Shown here: positions 36,088 through 45,009 of the stretch, piece by piece
How the letters are laid out: every line of letters starts with the position of its first letter
Numbering within the stretch: the first letter of the stretch is position 1
DNA from: Prorocentrum cordatum
Lineage: Eukaryota > Sar > Dinophyceae > Prorocentrales > Prorocentraceae
Reading direction: 5' to 3'
NCBI GenBank assembly: GCA_963575745.1
Contig: CAUYUJ010015729.1
Location: forward strand, 248,683 to 312,682
DNA: 64,000 nt
Made by a program: the position numbers and the translations under genes
Notes under the pieces: model-generated
The model's input: the letters and a program-made list of their open reading frames with translations, nothing else
Database searches by the model: none
Told to the model about the DNA's origin: nothing

Positions 36088-38860
36088 TTAGGCTTCGGAG
36101 TCGCTCTTGGCCCACCAGCGGCCTCGTTCTTCAGAGTCGCGGCGGTCTTCACGCGGAGAGCATCGCTTGCCTCCCCCTTTCCATCCGGAGTCTGTCCATG
36201 GGGTGTCGTGACGTCCCCATGAGGGCCAACCCTGCCAGCCCCGCCATTGATCGGGGGCACCCGATGGATTGGTGGCTGCCCGGGGGGCCTGTGCCGCTGC
36301 TCGACCGCCCCTGCGGGCGTCTGCTGACCAGGGTGCCGGCGTGTCGCGGCTGCCAAGTGCGCGGGGGGCCTGTGCGAGGGCGCCGTACCGCTCGGAGAAC
36401 TTCATGTGCTCGCGGCGAATGTCGACCCAATCTATTCCGAGCCCGCGCCCATGATCCACCTGGCACGCGTCGTAACCAGCGCGACCCCAGGCTTCCATGA
36501 AGTCCGAGCAAGTCTCGGGTGCGTCGAGTAGGGGGGTGCTCCTGCAGCCTCACTTGGCGCCCTGATTCAGAGCAGCGCGCTTGGACCACGCGTGCCCTAT
36601 AGCGTTGAAGGCGCCTCCTAGCGTCTTTTGCAGGCGCGCGATCTTGGCCTGCATGGCTTCATCTTTGTCCAGGTTCGCGGCTGCCAGGGAGCAGTTGTAC
36701 ATGGGACCGCCGCCCGTGGGGTCATGGAGGTCTTCGTACATCCGCCGGTCGGCTCTGGTTCCCCTCCAGGGTCCCTTGCTCAGCCCCCGACGCGTCGGGC
36801 TCCACCTCGGCGACTTGGCGGCGCGCCCTTTCCCGCCCCCTGCGTCTTCAGAGACTGGGCGGCCGCGCCCTTGGCACCAGGGAGATGGGGTGGGCACGCG
36901 GTCTGATCTGGCCCCCACGTGGCCCCAAGACGATGCGCAGGCCGGTGCGGCGTCGTCCTCGGCCCTCTGGAGCTCCTCGGCTGCGTTCTTATCGATGGTC
37001 CGCGCGCAGGGCGACCATGGGGAGCTGCTGGGAGGTGCGCTGAAAATGCACCGAGGGGGTCTTCGTCCTCGTCCTGCGCGGCAGCTGGTCCGGGGCTCGC
37101 GCTCGGGCTTCTGTCCTTAGCCGTCGCGGCTGCGGTCCCTGAGTCGTCGCCCCAATCTGGCGACGCGGGGCTCCTGGGCCCCCGCGGCTCAGCCTCTGCC
37201 CCGCAGGCCTGCCCGGCGTTGTCCTGCTCATCCGTTGTGGCCTGGGACTGGGGCGCGACCTTTGCCCCCTCGTTGCCGGGGGCCTCGCGCACCAGCCTGG
37301 GGGCGTTGCCCTGCTGCGCCCCCTGCCCCAGGGTTCTGCCAGTTGGGAGGGAAGCCTCTGCTGCATCGCTGCGCCTGTCCAGCCAGTATGCTGCGGGAGA
37401 GTTCGCTGCCGCTGCTGCACTGGTGACGGTCTGGACTGGGCCCTGCTGCGCTAGGGAGTTGATGGTGCCGTCAGCTAGGGCCGAAGGCTCCATGTCCGCG
37501 AAGTACCCCAGTAAGGTGCTGGACGCGTGGCGGAAGGGCCAGAGACCACGCTGCTCCTCCAGACTGGCGACGCACGTCCGCCATTTGCTCGCATGCCCGT
37601 CGTTCTGTGACAGGTGGGAGACGACCCGAGCGGCTGCCGCCGTCTGGCTGTCCCAGGGGATGTTGGGGGGCGGCACTTCACCGGGATCGTCTGTCCGTAG
37701 ATGCTGACCAGGAAAGGGCATAGCCTCTGGGGAGGCCAGGACTCCTCGTCGGTCTTCACGCCTGTGATCCCGTCGCCGTGCCCCCGCACGAAGCAAGCCC
37801 ACCGACCGAAGATGTCCGGGTTCCACTCGAGCAAGAACCTGACCAATGAGCGGAGGACGCCCTGGGAGTCCAGTCGCGGGAGCTCGGAGGTGGAGCGGGT
37901 CGGTAGGGCGGGGCCCGAGAGCGGAGGGACGTCGGGGAGCAGGGCGCCGATGCCCCGAGCCCTGGTGCCTTCACGGCTCGAGCGCCCAGTGGGGCTGGCC
38001 CGATCCTCACCAGCGAGGGGGGGCGACCCTCTGGCGAGGGTCGCCGGTCGTGAGTAGGAGTCTGGCGCGGCAGCATCGGTTGTACCAGGGGAGAGGTACA
38101 CGGCGATGTTGGTGTTGTCGACGTCCATTTCAGCCGCTGTCTCCCGCTTGGCAGGCGCCGCGGGATAGACGTCCGCGGTCTGCTTGTCGAGGATGTGGTC
38201 GAGCGTGCCTGGGGCCACGTTCCAGATGTGCGCGAGGCACCTCCTGCAAGACCAGCTGGCGTTCCATTTTCGCTGGGTCCAGAGAGCAGGCATCAGTTCC
38301 CACGGTGGGAGACCAGCGCTGCCTCCAACGGGCACCTCGGGCTCTGGGCGCCAGAGGAAGCAGCCTAGGGCGAGGCGGTTTGCGGCCCACACCAGCAAGG
38401 GTGCCCCAGGCGGGCAAGTGTCGCACCGGGCTGAGTAGATGCCAGTGATGCGAGCCTCGGGACCGAGCCTCCCGTCCGCAAGCTTGCGCGCCGGGAGGGT
38501 CAGGTTGGCGGCGCGTGGACTGAGGGCGGGGGGGGTCTTCATGACGAGGTCGCTCAATGACGTGGGGGCGAGGGCCAGGACTGGTCGCCCGCACCCGATT
38601 GGGAGTCGCTCCAGGGAGGGGAGCGCCTTGGACCTCCTGTCTGGCCGCATGCTCTGCAGGGCGCTCGTGTAGTCCTGCAATCGCGCGGGCAGGAACCTCT
38701 CTGAGCCGTAGTCGTGCGGGGCGATGGGCGTGGGGAGGCCTTGCGCTTCCACTGAAGCGATCCAGCATCGATCGCAGAGCCACCTGCAGATCCTGCCCAG
38801 CATGTACGCCTGGGCGCGATTCTGCGTTAGGAACTGGTGGGGATACTTTTTTACAGCCGC
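36088..38860 (-). pseudogene. GGPMY/GYDAC family protein, copy A (broken)
   Basis: Unrecognised protein read on the minus strand in three successive frames. N-terminal part (38860-37700): includes RICRWLCDRCWIASVEAQG and a Cys-rich CDTCPPGAPLLVWAANRLAL segment, then ASWSCRRCLAHIWNV, suggesting metal-binding Cys pairs. Middle (37700-36800, another frame): ASTLLGYFADMEPSALADGT and low-complexity Ala/Pro sequence. C-terminal (36800-36088): GGPMY, then LGGAFNAIGHAW, an in-frame TGA at 36550-36552, and GRAGYDACQVDHGRGLGIDW and RREHMKF, ending in a Trp/Gly-rich tail with GWKGGGKR. The C-terminal blocks match copy B at 40401-41160 in order and spacing. The frame changes could be introns or frameshifts; the TGA sits where copy B has Pro. 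Function unknown; a retroelement ORF is possible. Confidence 0.55.
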
Positions 38861-39330
38861 GGGCGGAAGCGCCAGCGGCGGCGAGTAACGGTCGGGCTGC
38901 GGCCGAAACTAATTGGCCAGACGCGCGCGCGGGCCGCGGCCGGCGCCGGGGCGGCGGATGCAAGGGCGCTGCAACCCAGGGTGTCTGACGCCCAGGGACC
39001 TGCACCCAGGGAGTCTGTAACTACGCTGCCAAAATGGCGCGATGCAAATAACCCCAAGGTGTCTGAGGCCATGGCCAAGCAGTACGCCGCTAGGGTACAC
39101 TATCTGAACAGTAGGGAGTCTGCAAACCTCGGCGCAGCGAATGGCGTACCATAGAGTCCCAGGGTGTCTGCACCATGCTCAAGCAGAAGCGTCCGAGAGA
39201 CGCGCAAGCCGTCGCCTGACTGCACACCGCAGGGAGAGGTTGGACTCTGACAGCGCCAGCGAACCGTCGCAGCTTCAGAGCACGCACCAACGCAGCCAAA
39301 ATGGCGCGAAATTCGTGGTGTCTGCACCCG
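38838..39330. repeat. fifth GGGGATAC head and CCCAGGGAGTCTG short repeats
   Basis: GGTGGGGATACTTTTTTACA with GCCGCGGGCGGAAGCGCC at 38838-38880. Then CCCAGGGWGTCTG or variants recur near 38976, 39006, 39053, 39110, 39162 and 39318, with spacing of about 30-155 bp. Confidence 0.55.
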
Positions 39331-39639
39331 AACACGGCACGTCAGGCCCGGGAAGACAACCTCGAACAGAGATGCGTTCGCAAGCGAGCCATCAGGTAAC
39401 ATGATGCGACGCTATGCGGAAGGTACAACTGCCCCAGTCTTCTACCAGGCACAAGTCGCAGGCGACTAGCAACCAAAGATAAGAGCAGGAACGCGTACCA
39501 GGGGGCATCTAACGTGACAAGCATACACAGAGCCACGCCTATCCTTGGTACCCTGGCGTACCAGAGTGAAGTGTAAGAAGATGGCGCTCTGGGAAAGCTG
39601 CGATGCCGCTTACCAGCTGCAGCCGTAGCAACAGCCAGT

Positions 39640-40345
39640 GGTCACGAAGAAGCCCAGGGAGCTAAGGGCCGCTCATCCAGGTAGAGCGGGGGAGCGAGGA
39701 CGATGCCAGCCCGGACAACAGGAACTGGCGGCCAACAAAGGAAGCAGGCGTACGCACTAGGCACAGGTATAGGCTCAGTCCGCTGACCACCCGCGGCAAC
39801 ACTGGCCGGCGCGCGCAAGTGGGCGCGCAACTGCGCCCCTGCGTCCGGGCGCGGCAACAACGTCCTTACGGGTGGGCACACCACGCCACCGTGCCAGAGG
39901 CGTACCTCAACGGCTCAGAAGTGCACCATCTGGTCATGCGTACGAAACCCGCTGTCGGGACGCCACCCGCCCAAGGTCGCTCCCAGGGAATAGCAGAGAA
40001 GAGCAGCTGAAGGCCGCTGTACCTTAAAGAAACCCAGGGAGTGAGAGTGCGGTTCTGGACAGTGACGAGGCGAAGCCATCTTTGCGTCGGTCACAGAGCC
40101 GCGAGGCCGGGGGACGAAGTCCGACAGGGCCAGCGGTGAAAACAACTACAGCGGGGCCAGGGGCCAACTATGGCCTGCACGCAACACGCCCCAGCGCAGT
40201 CATGCAGACGGTATTGTTGGTAAACACACTTGGGTCCAAAGGCAGAAAGTGCGTGCACCAGGGAGGGCGGCTGAAGGCCGCCACACGCGTATCGAAACGT
40301 AACCCAGGGAGGCAGCCGAAGGCTGCACAGAGTGCGGAAATCGGA
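39640..40345. repeat. CCCAGGGAG plus TGAAG-loop hairpin repeats
   Basis: Units join CCCAGGGAG with a small hairpin: GCAGCTGAAGGCCGCT (about 40004), GGCGGCTGAAGGCCGCC (about 40267) and GCAGCCGAAGGCTGC (about 40313), with a degenerate AGCTAAGGGCCGCT near 39659. Stem bases change together between copies while the loop TGAAG/CGAAG is kept. Confidence 0.6.
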
Positions 40346-40400
40346 CGCTGCACCTGAATCTCTTGGGGATGGGGGGGGCTCAGTCGCCCCACCGTTGTCT

Positions 40401-41160
40401 CTACTCGCCACGATCGTCTGGCCTGCCGCCACCACGCTTGCCTCCTGACTGCCACTGGTCGTCGTGCCAGCCAGAGCTCCAGCCACTCTGCCAGTTGTCC
40501 CTGGCGTCCCAGGAGCTCCCAGCCCGGTCATACCAGCTGCTCTGCTGGTGGCTGCCCTTGCCCGCGCCGTCGGCCCTGGTGTGGCGCATGTATTCGGACC
40601 GAACCGTTGCCCAGTCGATGCGGAGGTTATACTTCTTGTCCATCACGCAGGCATCGTATCCACAGCGCTTCCAGTCATCCAAGAAGAACTTGTTGATGTT
40701 ATCGTCCGTGTGCAGCTTCGGGTCTGACTTGGGATCCTTGCACCCAGGGATCCGGATGCCGTTTGTGTAGGCCGACCAAAGGGCGCAGAATACTCCACCC
40801 AAGTCCACTTGGTGTCTGGTGATGCGCTTGGCGGGCGTATCTCCGCGGCGCTCCAAGTCCACGGAGCCCAACCAGGCCTTGTACATGGGGCCTCCGTGGG
40901 CGTCGGTCAGCTGGTTGAGAGCGTGTCGTCCCGCTGCGCCAGAGTAGGCAAGCCTGCGGTCTGGTGTCTGTGGGTTGCGTAGTGGGGGGCGGCGGTCCTG
41001 CGCTGTGCCTCTGTCGCGCGGTTTCATCTCCATCTTGACCTGGCCCGCTGGAACCACTGGCGTTCTGCTCGGTGGTGGCTGTACGACCCCAGGCGGCCAA
41101 GGGGTCGTCGTGGGGATACGCGAAGCGTCAAGAACTTTCACATACAAGGACCAGCCACCC
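40401..41160 (-). CDS. GGPMY/GYDAC family protein, copy B (partial)
   Basis: Minus-strand frame uninterrupted through the whole conserved region and ending at a stop at 40401-40403. Visible blocks: GGPMYKAWLGSVDLERRGD (about 40845-40900), VDLGGVFCALWSAYTNG (about 40758-40810), WKRCGYDACVMDKKYNLRI (about 40615-40670), DWATVRSEYMRH (about 40580-40614) and a Trp/Ser/Gly/Asp-rich tail (DNWQSGWSSGWHDDQWQSGG). The tail, rich in W, G and R, resembles low-complexity nucleic-acid-binding tails; that is inference. Upstream the frame runs into a CTC/GAG microsatellite at about 41400, so the true start is not visible, and the N-terminal Cys-rich region of copy A is absent. Paralogous to 36088-36920. Not matched to any family I know; it may be a host gene family or part of an unclassified mobile element. 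Confidence 0.5.
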
Positions 41161-41399
41161 TTAAGGCTGTGTGTTCTGCATCCGCCTCCGCCTCCTCCTC
41201 CTCCTCCGTTTCCTGGCCCGGGGGCACCCGAGTGGGCCCCCACCCCCGCTGCAAAGGGGGACCAACGGGCTTTGGGGTTAGGTCCTGGTTTCGCCACGCC
41301 ACGGCAGCAAATCTGCAGGAGCCCCAGCCTCCCTTCGGAGCCGTGCAGCACGCGGGCACCTCTCCGTCCGCCTTCAACGGAACGGGCGCTCTGGCGGGA

Positions 41400-41600
41400 A
41401 GCAAGGAGGAGGAGGAGGAGGAGGAGGAGGAGGAGGAGGAAGAGGAGGAGGAGGAGGAGGGGGAGGAGGCCGCCTCCGCCTCCGCCTCCGCCTCCGCCTC
41501 CGCCTCCGCCTCCAACTCCGCCTCCGCCTCCGCCTCCGCCTCCGCCTCCGCCTCCCCGTCCGCCTCCACCTCCGCCTCCGCCTCCCCTCCTCCTCCCCCC
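41400..41600. repeat. (GAG)n then (CCTCCG)n microsatellites
   Basis: GAG triplets at 41403-41470 switch abruptly to CCTCCG hexanucleotides at 41470-41590, that is, from a purine to a pyrimidine strand within a few bases. Confidence 0.93.
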
Positions 41601-41919
41601 TCCCGGCCCTCCCACTGGCCCCCCCTCCCTCCCTCCTGCCCCCCCTCCCCCTGGGGCCTTCCCCGTTCTCGCTATCCCCCCCAAGACCTCTCCCACCCGC
41701 CGCCGCCGCTGGGTCCTCCGTCCTCGCCCCTAGCTCCTCCCCCCTCCCTCCTTGGCATGCTCGACCTCCCCTCCCTCCCCGACCTCCTCGACCTCCCCGA
41801 CCTCCTCGACCTCCAGTCCCACCCCGCGGGGGCCTCCAGCGAGGACGCGGAGGCCTTGTGCCTGCCATCCGATCGTGCCGATGCGGGCGACGGCGCCAGC
41901 AGGTACTCCGACCTGGGCG

Positions 41920-42300
41920 GGGGAGGAGGAGGAGGAGGACGAGGACGAGCAGCAGCAGCAGCAGGAGGAGCAGGAGGAGGAGGTGGAGGAGGAGGCACCA
42001 TGCTGCTTTTCACGATTGAAGGAGGAGGAAGAGGAAGAGGAAGAGGAAGAGGAGGAGGAGGAGGAGGAGGCGGCGGCGGCGGCGGCGGAGGAGGATAATA
42101 ATTACGAGGATAAGGAGGAGGAAGGAGGAGGAGGAGGACAAGGAGAAGGAAGAGGAGGAGGAGGAGGAGGACGAGGAGGGAGGACGGAAGAGGGAGAGGG
42201 GGAGAAGGAGGAGGAGGAGGAGGAGGAGCAGGCGGAGGAGGAGGAGGAGGAGAAGCAAGGGGGAAGGAGGAAAAGGAAGAGCAGGAGGAGGAACAGGGAG
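41920..42300 (+). repeat. (GGA)n-rich microsatellite with GCA/GGC patches
   Basis: GGAGGAGGAGGAC, AGCAGCAGCAGCAGG and GGCGGCGGCGGC patches within a purine-rich tract. Confidence 0.9.
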
Positions 42301-42479
42301 TATGAGGGGAAGGACAAGGATCAGTGCACGCCCAAGACTAAATCAGCGATGTTGGAATAAATCCTTACTCCAAGCGCCCTCTTCATAGGCCCATACAAGG
42401 GTTCAGATCCACTGAGAGAACTGCCCCCTTGGAAGACAAACGGTTGAAGAACCTGAAGCGTGCCCAGAGAACATTCGCG

Positions 42480-42960
42480 GGACTCCAACGCCACGAATTC
42501 GTTAGACTGTTGCGTCTTGACGATCCTGAATCGTGCCAAGATACCATTCCTGGGATTGCAACACCGCGAACCAACGTAACTGTTGCACCCTGGCAATCCT
42601 GAATCGCTCCATAACACCGTTTTTGTACGTGGAACAATCCATGAAACCTTTGCAAATGTTTAAGGCGAATGTGCGCGGCGCTAAGGCGAGAGCCACATGC
42701 TGAAAAGCAACAACCCTTAATCCGTGAAGGTCATGTAATGTTCAAAACCGAACAAAATCGGATGCGCGCCGCGCTGGGGCGAGAGCCACATGTTGAAAAC
42801 CATCCGCCCTCAATCCGTGGAAAGCCACATTCGAAAACAACCCGCCTTCAATCCGTGAAACTCTTGTGAATGTTTAACAAGAGTGTGCGCGACGCTGAGG
42901 CGAGAACCACATTTTGAAAACGGCCCGCCATCCATCCGCGAAACTGCTGCAAATTTGGAT
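42480..42960 (+). repeat. degenerate ~80-120-bp tandem repeats
   Basis: First set: GATCCTGAATCGTGCCAAGA and AATCCTGAATCGCTCCATAA with CATAACACCG/GATACCATTC. Second set: GCGCGGCGCTAAGGCGAGAG at about 42671, with versions near 42762 and 42882, each followed by CCACATGYTGAAAA and TCAATCCGTG. Confidence 0.65.
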
Positions 42961-43021
42961 CATACATTGTCAGGAAGTCTCAGGCGCAACGCCCGGCCCG
43001 CCCTTGCGACAGGCCCCCGGC

Positions 43022-43121
43022 NNNNNNNNNNNNNNNNNNNNNNNNNNNNNNNNNNNNNNNNNNNNNNNNNNNNNNNNNNNNNNNNNNNNNNNNNNNNNNN
43101 NNNNNNNNNNNNNNNNNNNNN
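43022..43121. other. assembly gap (100 N)
   Basis: Exactly 100 unknown bases, the usual placeholder size, ending at a CTA microsatellite. True length unknown. Confidence 0.99.
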
Positions 43122-43177
<56 letters not shown>

Positions 43178-43192
43178 ACTACTACTACTACA

Positions 43193-43237
<45 letters not shown>

Positions 43238-43285
43238 GTTACTACTACTACTACTACTTGACTACTACTACGACTACGACTATTA
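43122..43285 (+). repeat. (CTA)n microsatellite
   Basis: CTACTACTA with CGACTA patches; starts at the gap edge and probably caused it. Confidence 0.95.
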
Positions 43286-43659
43286 CGAGCATTCCGATCA
43301 CATTTGCGAGTACGAATACCAGTAGTTCTGTTGTGCCAGCTTTGCTAGACTGATTCCATGCGTGGCGGTCTTGCAACAAGGATTCATGTTGTGGCGGTCT
43401 CACAACGGGAGTCCTCCTTTTGGGAGGCCTTGCATCAGGATTCTTGGTGTGAGGGATGTAGGAGGAAACCCGGAGGATGCATATACAACAAAATAAAAGA
43501 GGTCGAGGTCAAGCTTGTATGCCCGCGATGAGGCGGCCGCCTAGGGCACAGGCGGGTGCAAACTAGCAGGCGTTCTTGCCGGTGGTGCTTTAAGTTGCTG
43601 GCCAAGAAATGGAGACAGCAACATAGCAGCTCAGGGGGAAGCTCGCCCGCTGATTTTGC

Positions 43660-44000
43660 CATCAGTAGGTGTCAGGGATGTTCCTTGACGAGGGTCGGCA
43701 CCAATCGTTGCAATGCGTTTTGGGGCCATGGTGGCGTCCAGTGGGGGGTGTGGGGGGTCGAACGGCATCGGAGCGCAGATCATTTGTATTTTCACGTGTC
43801 CCAGTAGAGTGTGGAGCAGAAAAATGCGTGAGGGGTGTGCCGACGTGGCATTGCCGTAGCCATGAAGGCGTATGTTCACACGTCCCAGAACAGGGCAATA
43901 TCAGACGGGGAATACGTGATGGGATGCGCCAAGCCGAGGTTTCCGCAGCCCTGAGGGCGCATCTCACATGTGTTCTTGCGTGTCCGAAACACTGCCACGC
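43660..44000. repeat. dispersed repeat, related to 47455 and 48500
   Basis: GAGGGTCGGCACCAATCGTTG here matches GAGGGTCGGTGCCAATCGTTG at about 48515. TGGCGTCCAGTGGGGGG matches TGGCGTCCCGCGGGGGG at about 48547 and AGCGTCCCGCGGGGGG at 47461. The right half carries TATTTTCACGTGTCCCAG and GTTCACACGTCCCAGAAC. Confidence 0.55.
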
Positions 44001-44084
44001 GCGTGGGCCTAACGCTTCGAGCACGGTTCATTCCCCCTCCCCCTTCCCCCCCTTCTTCCTTTTCTTCCTCCTCCTCTTCTTCCC

Positions 44085-44169
44085 CTACCCCTACCCCTAC
44101 CCTCCCCCCCCCCCCTCCTCCTCCTCCTCCTCCTCCTCCTCCTCCTCCTCATCCTCATCCTCCTCCTCC

Positions 44170-44235
<66 letters not shown>

Positions 44236-44240
44236 CTCCT
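44085..44240 (+). repeat. CTC then (ATC)n microsatellites
   Basis: CTC triplets at 44115-44165 followed by about 65 bp of pure ATC repeats. Confidence 0.95.
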
Positions 44241-44357
44241 CCCTCCCCTCCCCTCCCTCCTCGTCCCATTGAGGCGCGCCCAGGAGCATTCCTAAAATCG
44301 GCCAGTGCAATGCGCGAGGCCGCTTTTGGCATGCCTGTTGTGCATGCTTCTCAGCAT

Positions 44358-44500
44358 CAGGGCTGGACCTAAACGCTGTTGTTCTGGACTTCGGCTGGGT
44401 GTTGTTGTTCGTTCTGGCAGGGAGGCGCAGGAAAGCAGGCAGAGCAACACGAAGCACAGAACGAAAGGAAAACGAAAAAACACATTTAGGTCCAGCCCTG
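44358..44500. mobile_element. 143-bp hAT-like MITE
   Basis: Perfect 16-bp terminal inverted repeats: CAGGGCTGGACCTAAA at 44358-44373 and TTTAGGTCCAGCCCTG at 44485-44500. Flanks are CTCAGCAT on the left and TTCAGCAT on the right, an 8-bp target-site duplication with one mismatch. A CAGGG start with 8-bp duplications is the hAT superfamily pattern. No coding capacity, so non-autonomous. A near-identical terminal repeat starts at 63985. Confidence 0.85.
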
Positions 44501-44847
44501 TTCAGCATCCTCAATCATGCGCTCATCTTATCGTCTCCTCTCGAAGTCTGACGCGGCGAGGGCTCGCAGGGGGCCCGCCGAGTGGAGCCCGCACCCGCAG
44601 GAGACGCGGCGGGCCCCCCGGGGGAAAGCCTGCACGCAGCTGTCGCAGCCAGTGGGTGCTGGTGATGCGGCGGGGGCGCTGGTCGAGGAGCGGGCCCAGG
44701 AGGCTTCAGAGCCTTGAGGGTTCCTTGTCTGCTGGGAGCTGTGGTGATGTCCACGGCCAAGCCTCAGCTGGTCTTCCACGGGCTTTCAGGCTCTAACAAT
44801 TCCTGATCCGAGGGTTCCATATATCCAACACCCTCACCGTTCTTCAG

Positions 44848-45009
44848 GAGGGAAGAGAACACACAGACACAATGAACCGTCGATTCCCAGGAAGATATGG
44901 GAAAATATGGGAAGTGGGAGGGAAGACAAAAACCCAGAAAATATCCGAAAACATGGGGGATTATGTTATTCGTGTGTGTATTTATTTGTGTGTCCCAGGG
45001 CCCCTTCAG
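44848..45009 (+). mobile_element. intron-like (introner-like) element, copy 1
   Basis: About 162 bp beginning GAGGGAAGAGAACACACAGA right after TTCAG and ending TGTCCCAGGGCCCCTTCAG. The inside has AAAATATGGGAAGTGGGAGG and AGACAAAAACCCAGAAAATA. About 80% alike to 53616-53774, and related to the start of the channel intron at 52358. Sits at the upstream edge of the LINE fragment. Confidence 0.65.
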
